A DNA stretch of 64,000 nucleotides from JAKAXG01 sp035702985 (GCA_035702985.1 DASSZD010000015.1:1-64000), one strand, 5' to 3'; shown: positions 10,172 through 19,400, counted from the first letter of the stretch. Translations and numbers: made by a program. The notes: generated by a model not told the origin, from the sequence alone.

Positions 10172-11643
10172 AGTCGAATCCGCGCCTCACCCCGGGGTCG
10201 GACCGGCTCAGCGGATACCTCTGGCAGATGCTGGTGCGCCTGCGGGCGGCGTCCCGCCGGCGCCACCCCGGCTTTGCGGCCCGGGAACGGGAGCTGAACG
10301 CGCTCGGTGTGGCCATCGCCTCCAGCCCCGGCCCCCATCCCCGCCGGCGGCCGGTGGTGGTCGCCGGCAGGCTGCTGGCCGGCGCCGGCCGGCGGCGGGC
10401 GTCGAGGTCCCTCCCGGCCGGGCGGCCCCGCTCGGTGCTCATGGTGGTCCAGCGCTACGGGCCCGAGGTGGCGGGAGGGGCCGAGGCCCTGTGCCGCCAG
10501 CTGGCGGTCCGGTTGGCGGGCCGGGGCCTGGACGTGCACGTGCTCACCTCCTGCGCCACCGACGCCGAGACGTGGGCCAACGCCTACCCCGAGGGCTCCT
10601 CCACGGTGGACGGCGTGACGGTGCACCGCCTGGCGGTGCGCAAACCTCGCGATCCGGTGGCGTTCGGATCGCTGTGCCAGTCGGTGCTGCCCCGGGGCGC
10701 CGAACCAGGGCCGGAACTGCAGAAGGAATGGCTGGAGGCGCAGGGCCCTGACCTCCCCGACCTGGTGCCGTGGCTGGAGGGTCGGGTGGACTCGTTCGAC
10801 CTGGCCATGCACTTCTCCTACCTGTACTCCACCACCTGGGGGGCGCTGCCGGTCACGTCCGGGCGCATCCCCACCGTCCTGCACGCCACCGCCCACGACG
10901 AGGCCGCCTTCTGGCTCCCGGCGTACGACCCCGTGTTCCGGATGCCCTCGGCGTTTGCCTGGCTGACCGCCGAGGAACGGGATCTGGTGCTGCGGCGGGG
11001 CGGCCGGGCCCGGGGAATGGTGGTCGGGGCCGGCTTCGACCTGGCCGGCGGGGGGCGGGGGGAGGCGTTCCGGCGCCACCTCGGGCTCGGAGACAGCCGG
11101 TATCTGCTCTTCGTGGGGCGGGCCGAGGACGGGAAGGGGGCCCGGGAGCTGACCGACTTCTTCCAGGAGTACAAGGCGCGCCACCCCGGCCCGCTCCAGC
11201 TGGTGTTCGTGGGCCCTGCCGCGGAGCGGGTGGACCACCCGGCCATCCACTATGCCGGCTTCGTCGAGGAGCGGCTGCGGGGCGACGCCATGGCCGGCTG
11301 CCTGGCCCTGGTGCAGCCGTCGTATTTCGAGAGCTTCTCGATGGTGCTGGTGGAGGCCTGGTCCGAGGGCCGCCCGGTGCTGGTCCAGGGCCTGTCGGAC
11401 GTGCTGGCCGGCCAGGCCCGCCGCAGCGGCGGGGGAGTGTCGTTCCGGGGATACGCCGAGTTCGAGGCGGCCGTGGAGCTGCTCGAGCGCCATCCCCGGG
11501 TGGCCGGCCACATGGGCCGGGCGGGGCGGCGGTTCTCGGAGCGGAACTTCGGCTGGGACGTGGTCCTGGACCGCTACGAGGGGCTGATGGCTGTGGCCAC
11601 CGCCACACCGGTTCGGCCGGTTTCGACCACACCCCGCGGGTAG
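10168..11643 (+). CDS. GT4-family glycosyltransferase
   Basis: A 491-residue retaining glycosyltransferase. After about 90 basic N-terminal residues the GT-B fold starts with SVLMVVQRYGPEVAGGAEAL, the typical acceptor-side loop. The C-terminal half has LLFVGRAEDGKGA and then VQPSYFESFSMVLVEAW, which carries the E-X7-E donor-binding motif. The start ATG overlaps the previous stop by four bases (ATGA), so the two transferases are translated together and probably act in one pathway. The acceptor and sugar cannot be read from the sequence. Confidence 0.85.
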   Translation: MKSNPRLTPGSDRLSGYLWQMLVRLRAASRRRHPGFAARERELNALGVAIASSPGPHPRRRPVVVAGRLLAGAGRRRASRSLPAGRPRSVLMVVQRYGPEVAGGAEALCRQLAVRLAGRGLDVHVLTSCATDAETWANAYPEGSSTVDGVTVHRLAVRKPRDPVAFGSLCQSVLPRGAEPGPELQKEWLEAQGPDLPDLVPWLEGRVDSFDLAMHFSYLYSTTWGALPVTSGRIPTVLHATAHDEAAFWLPAYDPVFRMPSAFAWLTAEERDLVLRRGGRARGMVVGAGFDLAGGGRGEAFRRHLGLGDSRYLLFVGRAEDGKGARELTDFFQEYKARHPGPLQLVFVGPAAERVDHPAIHYAGFVEERLRGDAMAGCLALVQPSYFESFSMVLVEAWSEGRPVLVQGLSDVLAGQARRSGGGVSFRGYAEFEAAVELLERHPRVAGHMGRAGRRFSERNFGWDVVLDRYEGLMAVATATPVRPVSTTPRG

Positions 11644-11774
11644 TAACGCTGCGGGCGGAGAGCTCGTTCGCGACCCGGCTCCGCCCGGCACGAGGAGGTT
11701 CTCATACTGCAGCCCACATCGCCACGCCCACCCACCACCCGTCCCCCCTGCGGGCCTCCCGGGGAGGGACACCG

Positions 11775-12872
11775 ATGAGCGCGGTAGCGGCCGGGACGAT
11801 CGCCGGTATCGCGTTGATGGCCCTGGTGGTCCACACCGTGGCGTTCCGCCTGGTCCGCAGGTGGGCGTGCTCGGGCCGGGGCCACCCGGTCCAGGAATCG
11901 CTGGTCCGGCACATGGGTATGCCGACCCGGCTCATCGTCCCGCTGGTGGCCGTCGAGATCGGACTCGCCGCGGTCCGGTTGAGGGGCCATCTGCGCTCGG
12001 AGCTGCTGCACTGGGTCGGGGTGGCGCTGGTCCTGGCCGTCGGGTTGGCCGTGGTCCGCACGACCTTCGTCCTCGATGACCTGATCCTGGGCCGCTACCG
12101 CCTCGAAGCCGAGGACAACCTCAAAGCCAGGCGGGTGCACACCCAGATCGAGGTGTTCAGGAGGCTGACGGTGGTGGTGGTGGCGGTGGTCTCTCTGGCC
12201 ATCGTCCTGCTCAGCTTCCCGGCGGTGCGGGCGGCCGGAGCCGGGCTGCTGGCCTCCGCCGGCCTGGTCGGGATCCTGGCCGGGGTGGCGGCCAAGCCGA
12301 CCGCCACGAACGTGGTGGCCGGCCTGCAGCTGGCCATCAGCCAGCCCATCCGGGTCGACGACGTCGTGGTGGTGGAGGGCCAGTTCGGCCGGGTCGAGGA
12401 GATCGCCCTGACCTACGTGGTGGTGCGGGTGTGGGACCTGCGCCGGCTGGTCGTGCCGGTCTCGTATTTCATCCAGAACTCCTTCGAGAACTGGACCCGC
12501 TCCACGTCGGAGGTGCTCGGGTGGGTCTTCCTGGAAGTGGACTACAGCGCCCCGGTGGACGCCATACGCCGGAGGCTCTACGAGATCCTCCAGGAGTCCA
12601 AGAACTGGGACGGGCGGACCTGGGGCCTGCAGGTCACCGACGCCGGGAGCTCAGGCATGCAGCTGCGGGCGCTGATGAGCTCCTTCGACAGCTCCCGCTC
12701 ATGGGACCTGCAGTGCGAGGTGCGGGAGCGGTTGATCGCCTGGATCCAGGCCGAGCATCCCGACGCCCTGCCCCGCCAGCGGGCGGTCCTGGTGGAGGAT
12801 CACACCGCGGATGCCGTCGGCCCGCCTTCTGGTGCCAGGACAGCGGGTGGGGAGAAGGTCAGAGTCCCCTGA
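11775..12872 (+). CDS. MscS-family mechanosensitive channel
   Basis: A 365-residue membrane protein. Four hydrophobic segments are visible: residues about 5-27, 53-75, 78-95 and 135-190. The last leads into the MscS pore/beta-domain region (GLVGILAGVAAKPTATNVVAGLQLAISQPIRVDDVVVVEGQFG), where IRVDD is typical of the family. A soluble alpha/beta C-terminal part follows. Such channels open under membrane tension and release solutes on osmotic downshock. The ATG at 11775 has GGGAGGGA just upstream. It is transcribed in the same direction as the glycosyltransferases after a 131-base gap. Confidence 0.88.
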   Translation: MSAVAAGTIAGIALMALVVHTVAFRLVRRWACSGRGHPVQESLVRHMGMPTRLIVPLVAVEIGLAAVRLRGHLRSELLHWVGVALVLAVGLAVVRTTFVLDDLILGRYRLEAEDNLKARRVHTQIEVFRRLTVVVVAVVSLAIVLLSFPAVRAAGAGLLASAGLVGILAGVAAKPTATNVVAGLQLAISQPIRVDDVVVVEGQFGRVEEIALTYVVVRVWDLRRLVVPVSYFIQNSFENWTRSTSEVLGWVFLEVDYSAPVDAIRRRLYEILQESKNWDGRTWGLQVTDAGSSGMQLRALMSSFDSSRSWDLQCEVRERLIAWIQAEHPDALPRQRAVLVEDHTADAVGPPSGARTAGGEKVRVP

Positions 12873-12948
12873 ACACCGGTCGGCGGCGATGATCAGGTCT
12901 GGTCTGTGGCGGAGCGGTCCCCGGGCCGGGGGGCCGGCGGTCGGAGGG

Positions 12949-13230
12949 TCAGGCCTTCTCCAGCCAGGCGGTGGACATCACGACCTCGGCGGCGGCGCTG
13001 CGCTCGGTCGGATCGAAGCGGACAGTCGCCTGGGCGCCCTCGACGCTGAGGACCACTCCCCGGTTACGACGATCCTTGGCCAGCACGGCGTCCCCGGGCC
13101 GGATGCTGCCGGGCTCCGCCTGGCTCTCGGACCAGTGAGCCTTGCAGTAGAAGACCGTTCCCTTTTCGACCAGCCGCGCCGTGGAACAGCGCGAGGAGCT
13201 GGCGCAGAAGACCAGTTCACGCTCGGTCAT
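12949..13230 (-). CDS. Small putative zinc-binding protein
   Basis: A 93-residue protein of no recognised family. The first third has cysteines and histidine spaced C9-X5-C15-X13-C29-X2-H32, which could bind one zinc. The second part (GDAVLAKDRRNRGVVLSVEG, then a beta-rich stretch) looks like a small SH3/KOW-type barrel. GGAGGGG precedes the ATG at 13230, supporting expression. It is divergent from the flavin-reductase-like gene at 13336. A nucleic-acid-binding role is possible but unproven. Confidence 0.6.
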   Translation of the reverse strand: MTERELVFCASSSRCSTARLVEKGTVFYCKAHWSESQAEPGSIRPGDAVLAKDRRNRGVVLSVEGAQATVRFDPTERSAAAEVVMSTAWLEKA

Positions 13231-13335
13231 CTACCCCTCCATCCAATCTCTGCCTCTTTCTCCCACCAGGCATCGGCGCGGCGAGGCCCGTTCTTTAACC
13301 GGGGCCCGGGCCCGGCCCGGGGGTAGGGTCGGCTC

Positions 13336-13872
13336 GTGAGCGTCGACGACGGGAGGAAGCGCATCGGGGTCCACCCGTTCGCGTCGTTCAGCGCCCCCGA
13401 CCAGGCGAGGCGGCTGCGGGGCCGCCTGGCTGCGCCGGTGACGGTGTGGACGACCTACGGCGAGGACGGGGCGGCCGCCGGCATCACGGTGTCGTCGATT
13501 CTGGTGGCGGAGGGGGAGGCGCCGGCGGTCCTCGGGCTGGTGGGCCCCCTCACCGACTTCTGGGAGGCGGCCCGCTGGTCCAAACGGTTCGTGGTGCACG
13601 TGCTCGGCTCCGAGTCGGTCCGGGTGGCCGACCAGTTCGCCCAGCGCTACCCGGGGGACCCGTTCGAGGGGCTGGCCGTCTCGAGCAGCGGGTGGGGGCC
13701 GGTGCTCACCGATGTGGCGACGCGGGCCGACTGCTCGCTGGCCGGGTTCCTGGAGGTCGGGTACCAGATCCTGGTGCGCGGCCAGCCGGTCGACATGACG
13801 ATGCCCGAGGACGGCCCGCCGGCCCTGGTCCACTACCGGGGCCGGTACATGACCGTCGCCGCCCGGCGGTAG
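13336..13872 (+). CDS. Flavin reductase-like (FMN-binding split-barrel) protein
   Basis: A 178-residue protein resembling flavin reductases of the HpaC/DIM6-NTAB type. RGRLAAPVTVWTTYGEDGAAAGITVSSI corresponds to the family's FMN-binding start, and HVLGSESVRVADQFA to the later conserved helix. Such enzymes reduce free flavin with NAD(P)H for a partner monooxygenase, or act as FMN-binding oxidoreductases. No monooxygenase partner lies nearby, so the substrate is unknown. The start is GTG at 13336. Confidence 0.75.
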   Translation: MSVDDGRKRIGVHPFASFSAPDQARRLRGRLAAPVTVWTTYGEDGAAAGITVSSILVAEGEAPAVLGLVGPLTDFWEAARWSKRFVVHVLGSESVRVADQFAQRYPGDPFEGLAVSSSGWGPVLTDVATRADCSLAGFLEVGYQILVRGQPVDMTMPEDGPPALVHYRGRYMTVAARR

Positions 13873-13932
13873 GCCCCAGACGCCGCCGGCGCCGAGGAAC
13901 GGCGGAGCGGCGGGCCCGCCGGCCGGCGCGGG

Positions 13933-14301
13933 TCAGCGGGCGCCGAAGCCGAGGGCGGCGGCGGCCGCCTCGTTCATCATCGCCGGGCTCCACGGAGGAT
14001 CCCACACCACGCGCACGTCAACCCCGACCGCCCCGTCCGTGGCGTCGATGATGGCGGCCCGGGCCTGCTCGGGCAGGCTGTCCGACACCGGGCAGCCCGG
14101 GGTGGTCAGGGTCATCTCCACCACGAGCGTGGCGGACTCGGCCCGGATGTCGTACACCAGGCCCAGGGAGACCACGTCCAGGCACAGCTCCGGGTCGTAG
14201 ACGCCGCCCAGGGCCGCCCAGGCCGTCTCGACCGCGTCGGAGGCCTCCACGGTGACCCACTCCCGGGCCAGCCCGGTGGGGCCGGGGTCGGCCGGGCTCA
14301 C
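13933..14301 (-). CDS. MIP18/DUF59-family metal-sulfur cluster assembly factor
   Basis: A 122-residue SufT/PaaD-like protein. The family signature is clear: VYDPELCLDVVSLGLVYDI, MTLTTPGCPV with the conserved Cys, then VRVVWDPPWSP. Members help insert or mature iron-sulfur clusters. The GTG at 14301 overlaps the stop of the DUF2249 gene as GTGA, matching overlap habits elsewhere in the window; an ATG at 14328 would overlap by 31 bases. Pairing with DUF2249 and proximity to NarGHJI, which needs several Fe-S clusters, suggest a role in maturing or repairing clusters during anaerobic nitrate growth. Confidence 0.82.
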   Translation of the reverse strand: MSPADPGPTGLAREWVTVEASDAVETAWAALGGVYDPELCLDVVSLGLVYDIRAESATLVVEMTLTTPGCPVSDSLPEQARAAIIDATDGAVGVDVRVVWDPPWSPAMMNEAAAAALGFGAR

Positions 14302-14519
14302 GGCTGCCGGCGGAAGGTCACCCGCCACTCGCCGGAGCCGATGTCCTCGGCTTCATAGGAGAACCCCTGGGAAGAGAGCACCCCCTCCAGGGGTACCGGC
14401 TCGAACGGCGCCAGCACCACCAGATCCTCCCCGGCGTGCAGCGAGTCGGCCGCCGCCATGATCGTCTCGAACGGCTCCTCACCGGCGGCGAGGATCGGTC
14501 GGGCATCCACGATCGCCAT
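14298..14519 (-). CDS. DUF2249-domain protein
   Basis: A 73-residue protein that is essentially one DUF2249 domain: VDARPILAAGEEPFETIM, AGEDLVVLAPFEPVPLEGVL and GEWRVTFRR are all family features. DUF2249 proteins belong to the SirA/TusA-like fold group and often sit beside denitrification, NO-response or hemerythrin genes. This one lacks the TusA catalytic Cys. The ATG at 14519 follows GGAGGGAG at good spacing; the frame extends upstream, but that would bury this ribosome site. It is first in a leftward unit with the MIP18 gene. Confidence 0.8.
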   Translation of the reverse strand: MAIVDARPILAAGEEPFETIMAAADSLHAGEDLVVLAPFEPVPLEGVLSSQGFSYEAEDIGSGEWRVTFRRQP

Positions 14520-14569
14520 GGCTTTCTCTCCCTCCTGGGGCGCCGCTTCCGACGCCACCATAGATCCGT

Positions 14570-14664
14570 TAGCGACTAGAAATAATAGCGGGTCTCCAGA
14601 GACGGTGGAAGTGTCGGAGGCTCCTGGACCGGTTGACACGATAATGCAGTAGCGACTAGAAATA
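14570..14664. promoter_or_regulatory. Divergent regulatory region with a repeated 15-base site
   Basis: TAGCGACTAGAAATA occurs twice on the + strand, at 14570-14584 and 14650-14664, exactly 80 bases apart. Each copy contains the near-palindrome TAG-CGA-CTA. The right copy overlaps the -10 region of the rightward promoter; the left copy reads as TATTTCTAGTCGCTA on the minus strand next to a TATTAT that could serve the leftward DUF2249-MIP18 unit. The placement suggests an operator controlling both directions. Confidence 0.5.
14633..14662 (+). promoter_or_regulatory. Sigma-70-type promoter for the ACP-like/membrane protein genes
   Basis: TTGACA at 14633-14638 is followed after 18 bases by TAGAAA at 14657-14662. 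Transcription would begin near 14669, giving a leader of about 40 bases before the ATG at 14712. Confidence 0.5.
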
Positions 14665-14711
14665 TAGGGGTTCGTGAGGATGAGATTCCCCTTCCGGGGG
14701 ACGAGGTGGAC

Positions 14712-15008
14712 ATGCCGGCTGAGACCCACCAACTGGGGCGCCATGTGGATGCCGAGGGAATAGCGGAACTGCTGATCTCGCTGCTGGAGCGCGACACGCC
14801 CCTGAGCGCGGACGTAACCCTGGCGGAGTGCGGTCTGGGCGACGACGACGTCCACTGGCTGTGGGAAGCGGTCTGCGAGGAGTTCTCGGAGCGGACGCTG
14901 AGCCCGGAGCTCGAGGCCGGGGCGCTGCTGCCGGGCATGACCATCGGCCGGGCGGCGGCCGTGATGGCCGGCATGCTGGCGGACGGGGGCGACGATGGCG
15001 GCTGTTAG
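14712..15008 (+). CDS. Acyl-carrier-protein-like protein lacking the phosphopantetheine serine
   Basis: A 98-residue acidic protein with the helix pattern of acyl carrier proteins. The stretch LAECGLGDDDVHWLWEAVCE, followed by EFSERTLSPELEAGALL and MTIGRAAAVMAGML, parallels the ACP order (LGxDSLxxVEL, EEEF, then the TVGDA helix). Where ACPs have D-S-L, this protein has D-D-D, so 4'-phosphopantetheine cannot be attached in the normal way. Either the ATG at 14712 or a GTG at 14706 could start it. It overlaps the following membrane-protein gene by 14 bases and shares its promoter. The function is unknown; a protein-docking role is possible. Confidence 0.6.
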   Translation: MPAETHQLGRHVDAEGIAELLISLLERDTPLSADVTLAECGLGDDDVHWLWEAVCEEFSERTLSPELEAGALLPGMTIGRAAAVMAGMLADGGDDGGC

Positions 15009-16341
15009 GCCGGCTCCCTCTGCGGCGGCCGGCCTCTGGCAGGGCCGGCCGGCGGGCCTCCCGGCCGGGGTGCCTCCTCCGTCGATCCCGGTCAGCTTCC
15101 TGGCCGCGGCCTCCCTCGGCCTGATCGCCTGCGGCGCCGCCCTGGTGTGGGCCCGCGGCGCGGCGCTGGCCGACCCCACCTCCGATCAGGTGGTGGCCGC
15201 CGCCCACCTGGGGATGCTGGCCACCCTGTCGATGGGTGTGCTGGGGGCCCTGCACCAGTTCACCCCCGTGGTGACCGGTCGGCCGCTGCGCTCGCTGGTC
15301 CTGGCCCGGGCGACCTTCGTGACCTGGCTGGCCGCCGCCTGGCTCCTGCCGCTCGGGATAGGCGCCGGTGAGGAGTGGGTGGTGGAAGCCGGCGGGGCCG
15401 GCGCGGCGGCCGCCATCGTCCTCCTGGCGGTGAACCTCTCCCACGCCCTGGCTGCTCGAGGCAAGGGGGCGCCCGTGGTGGGGTTGCGGTTCTGCCTGGC
15501 CGGTTTCGCTGCCACCGGCTGCTACGGCGTGCTGTACGTGGCCGACCGGAGAGGCAACTGGTTCGACCTGTCCGGCCATATCGTGCTGGCCCACGCGGTG
15601 GTCGGGCTGTTCGCCTGGCTCGGCCTGACCTACGTGTCGGTGGCCGAGAAGCTGTGGCCGATGTTCTTCCTGGCCCACGTGCCGGGCCGCCGGCTCGCCG
15701 GCCGGCTGGCGGTGTGGGCCGTGCCCGCCGGCGGGGCCATCCTCTCACCCGGCCTGTTGACCGCCGACGCCCCCCTGGCGGTGGGCGGTGCCGCCGTCCT
15801 GGCGGCCGGACTGGGTGCCCACCTGGTGTCCCTGGCCGCCCACGTCCGCCACCGCCGGAGGCGGGCCGACCTCCATCTGCTGTTCGTGGTCACCTCCGCC
15901 GGATGGCTGGTGGCCGGGGCGGCCCTGGCGCTGGCCGCCAGCCTGGTGCTGCCCGACCACCGCCACGCCGGGACGGCCCTGGTGTCCGGGGCGGTGGCCG
16001 CCTTCGGGGGATGGCTGCTCGAGGCACTGGTGGGTCACGCCCACAAGGTCGTTCCTTTCATCATGTGGTCAGCGGTCCGGGCCAAGGGGAGGAGGACCGG
16101 GCCGGGCGGCCAGCCGCTCATGTTCGCCGACCTGTACGACCACCGCTGGGCCGCCGTCACCTACGCCACGGTGACCGCCGGGACAGCCGGGGTGTGCGCC
16201 GGTCTGGCCGCCGGTGTGGGGCCGCTCATCGCCGCCGGGGGCGGGCTGTTCGTGGCGACCGGGCTGGTCGTGGCGGCCAACCTGTCGTTCCTCCCGATCC
16301 GGCTGCTGACGATTACGCCAGCTCCAGTAGTTAGTAGATAA
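14995..16341 (+). CDS. 12-helix haem-copper-oxidase-like membrane protein
   Basis: A 448-residue protein with about twelve hydrophobic segments, the number found in haem-copper oxidase subunit I. His71 lies in helix 2 (AAAHLGML) and His348/His350 in helix 10 as GHAHKVVPF; these match the positions of the low-spin haem ligand and the H-X-H haem pair in oxidases and NO reductases. The paired histidines expected in helix 7 for CuB are missing. It may be a haem-binding relative of NorB or NnrS acting in nitrogen-oxide metabolism rather than an oxygen reductase. It is coupled to the ACP-like gene and lies just before narG. Confidence 0.6.
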   Translation: MAAVRPAPSAAAGLWQGRPAGLPAGVPPPSIPVSFLAAASLGLIACGAALVWARGAALADPTSDQVVAAAHLGMLATLSMGVLGALHQFTPVVTGRPLRSLVLARATFVTWLAAAWLLPLGIGAGEEWVVEAGGAGAAAAIVLLAVNLSHALAARGKGAPVVGLRFCLAGFAATGCYGVLYVADRRGNWFDLSGHIVLAHAVVGLFAWLGLTYVSVAEKLWPMFFLAHVPGRRLAGRLAVWAVPAGGAILSPGLLTADAPLAVGGAAVLAAGLGAHLVSLAAHVRHRRRRADLHLLFVVTSAGWLVAGAALALAASLVLPDHRHAGTALVSGAVAAFGGWLLEALVGHAHKVVPFIMWSAVRAKGRRTGPGGQPLMFADLYDHRWAAVTYATVTAGTAGVCAGLAAGVGPLIAAGGGLFVATGLVVAANLSFLPIRLLTITPAPVVSR

Positions 16342-16342
16342 A
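16328..16342 (+). promoter_or_regulatory. Possible third copy of the repeated site, upstream of narG
   Basis: TAGTTAGTAGATAAA agrees at 10 of 15 positions with the sites at 14570 and 14650, in otherwise GC-rich DNA. It overlaps the last codons of the preceding gene and lies 115 bases before narG. A weak promoter-like TTGCAC/GATAAG pair with a 17-base spacer follows at about 16373-16401. The match is modest. Confidence 0.3.
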
Positions 16343-16456
16343 AGACCGTCCGGCCCGGCGAACCGGGGTATTTGCACAGCCCGCTAGAGGAGAAGATAAG
16401 GTCGGGGTCGATCGGGGATCGTGCCGTGCGATCCCGGTTTCCGTTGAGGGAGGGCC

Positions 16457-19400
16457 ATGGCGCGCCGGACCGAAGGGATCCCGTCCGGAGACGACGGACT
16501 GCTGGCCGAAACCGGCCTGGTGCGGTCCGCCCGGTACATCCAGCCCGGCACCGGGACCCCCGACGGCCGGGAGGTGCACCGCAAGGGAGGGCGGCAGGCC
16601 GAGGAGTTCTACCGGGAGCGGTGGCGCCACGACAAGATCGTCCGCTCCACCCACGGGGTCAACTGCACCGGATCGTGCTCGTGGCAGGTCTACGTCAAGG
16701 ACGGGATCATCACCTGGGAGACCCAGGCGGTCGACTACCCCTCGGTCGGGCCCAACTCCCCCGAGTACGAGCCGCGTGGGTGCCCCCGGGGGGCGTCCTT
16801 CTCCTGGTACACCTACTCGCCGGCGCGGGTCCGCTACCCCTACGTGCGGGGGACGCTGCTGGAGCTGTTCCGGGCGGCCAAGGCGGCCAACGGCGGGGAC
16901 CCGGTGGCGGCCTGGGCCGAGGTGACATCCGACCCCGAGCGGGCCCGGGCCTACAAGTCGGCCCGCGGCCGGGGCGGCTTCGTGCGGGCCGGCTGGTCGG
17001 AGACGCTGGAGATGATCGCCGCCGCCCACGTGCACACCGTGGCGGCGTACGGTCCGGACCGCACCGCCGGCTTCACCGTCATCCCGGCCATGTCGATGGC
17101 GTCATACGCCGCCGGCACCCGGTTCTACTCCCTCCTGGGCGGGACGATCCTGTCGTTCTACGACTGGTACGCGGACCTGCCGCCGGCGTCGCCCCAGGTG
17201 TTCGGCGACCAGACCGACGTGCCGGAGTCGGCGGACTGGTGGAACGCCTCCTACCTGATCATCTGGGGCACCAACCTGCCGATCACCCGCACCCCCGACG
17301 CCCACTTCATGACCGAGGCGCGCTACCGGGGCCAGAAGGTGGTGGTGGTCTCGCCCGACTACTCGGACCACACCAAGTTCGCCGACGACTGGCTGGCCGC
17401 CAACCCGGGGACGGACGGGGCACTGGCCATGGCCATGGGGCACGTGATCCTCTCGGAGTTCTACCGGGACCGCCGGGTGCCCCGTTTCGAGGACTACGCC
17501 CGTACCTACACCGACCTGCCGTTCCTGGTCACCCTGGTCGAGCGCGACGGTGCCCACGTGCCGGAGCACTTCCTCACCGCCGCCGACCTCACCGGCGACC
17601 ACGAGGTCGGGGAATGGAAGACCGTGGTGCTGGACGAGGAGTCCGGCCGGCCCGTGGTACCCAACGGGTCGATCGGCTTCCGCTGGGCCGAAGGCGACCG
17701 CGGCCGCTGGAACCTGGACCTCAACGGCGTCCGTCCGGCCCTGACCTGCCACCGGCGACCGGGGTCCGAAACCGTGACGGTGGACCTGCCCAGGTTCGAC
17801 ACCGGCGACGGGGCCGGCGGCTCGGTGATGCGCCGCGGTGTTCCGGCGGTCCGGGTCGGGGGCCGCCTGGTGACCACGGTGTTCGACCTGATGATGGCCA
17901 ACTACGGCGTGGCCAGGGACGGCCTGCCGGGGGAGTGGCCATCGGGGTACGACGACCCGTCGGTGCCGTACACCCCGGCGTGGCAGGAGCAGATCACCTC
18001 GGTGCCGGCGGCCGCCTGCGCCCGGGTGGCGAGGGAGTTCGCCCGCAACGCCGAGCAGTCCGGCGGCCGCTCGATGATCGCCATGGGGGCCGGCACCAAC
18101 CACTGGTACCACTCCGACCAGATCTACCGGACCTTCCTGTCGATGCTGATGCTCTGCGGCTGCGAGGGCGTCAACGGTGGCGGCTGGGCCCACTACGTCG
18201 GCCAGGAGAAGGTGCGCCCCCTCACCGGTTGGTTCACGCTGGCGTTCGCCTACGACTGGGCCCGGCCCACCCGCCACATGCCGGCCACCCCGTACTGGTA
18301 CCTGGCCACCGACCAGTGGCGCTACGAGGGCTCCAACGCCGACCTGCTGTCCAGCCCTCTCGGCCAGGGCCGGTTCGCCGGGCGGTCCGTGGCCGACCTC
18401 AACGCCTACGCCGCCCGCCTCGGGTGGCTGGCCTCCCACCCGGCCTTCGATGCCAACCCCCTGGACCTGGCCGACCGGGCCGAGGCGGCCGGCCGGGGGG
18501 TGGAGGAGTACGTGGTCGACGAGCTGAAGGCCGGGCGGCTGCGGTTCGCGGCGACCGACCCCGACGACCCGGCCAACTTCCCCCGGGTGCTCACGGTGTG
18601 GCGAGCCAACCTGCTGGGCTCGTCCGGCAAGGGCCACGAGTACTTCCTGCGGCACCTCCTCGGCACCGACAACGCGGTGGCCGCCGAGGAGTGCCCGCCC
18701 GGAGCCCGGCCCCGGGAAATTGCCTGGCGGGACGACGCCCCGATCGGCAAGCTCGACCTGCTGGTCGACGTGGACTTCCGGATGGTCTCCACCGGCATAT
18801 ACGCCGACGTGGTGCTGCCCGCCGCCACCTGGTACGAGAAGCACGACCTGTCGTCCACGGACATGCACCCTTTCGTGCACTCGTTCAACCCGGCTATCGC
18901 CCCGCCGTGGGAGGCCCGCAGCGACTTCGAGGTGTTCTCCGACCTGGCCACCGAGTTCTCCCGGCTGGCCGAGGGCCGGCTCGGGGTGCGCCGGGACGTG
19001 ATGGCCGTGCCGCTCGGCCACGACACTCCCGACGAGTGCGCCCAGCCGGGGGGCCGGGCCCTGGACTGGGCGGCCGGCGAGTGCGAGCCGGTCCCGGGCC
19101 GGACCATGCCCCGCCTTGTGGTGGTGGAGCGGGACTACCCCAGGCTGGCCGAGAAGTGGCGGGCCCTGGGCCCGCTCATCGATCAGGTCGGGGCCACCAC
19201 CAAAGGCGTGACCCTGCCCGTCGGCGAGGAGGTCGGCTGGCTGGCCCAGCGCAACGGCGTCATCCGCGGCGGGCTCGCCGACGGCCGGCCCCGCATCGAC
19301 CGGGACAACCTCTTCTGCGAGGCCATCCTGGCCCTGTCGGGCACCACCAACGGCAAGCTGGCAGTGGCCGGCTTCGAGAACCTCGAGCAGCGGACCGGTG

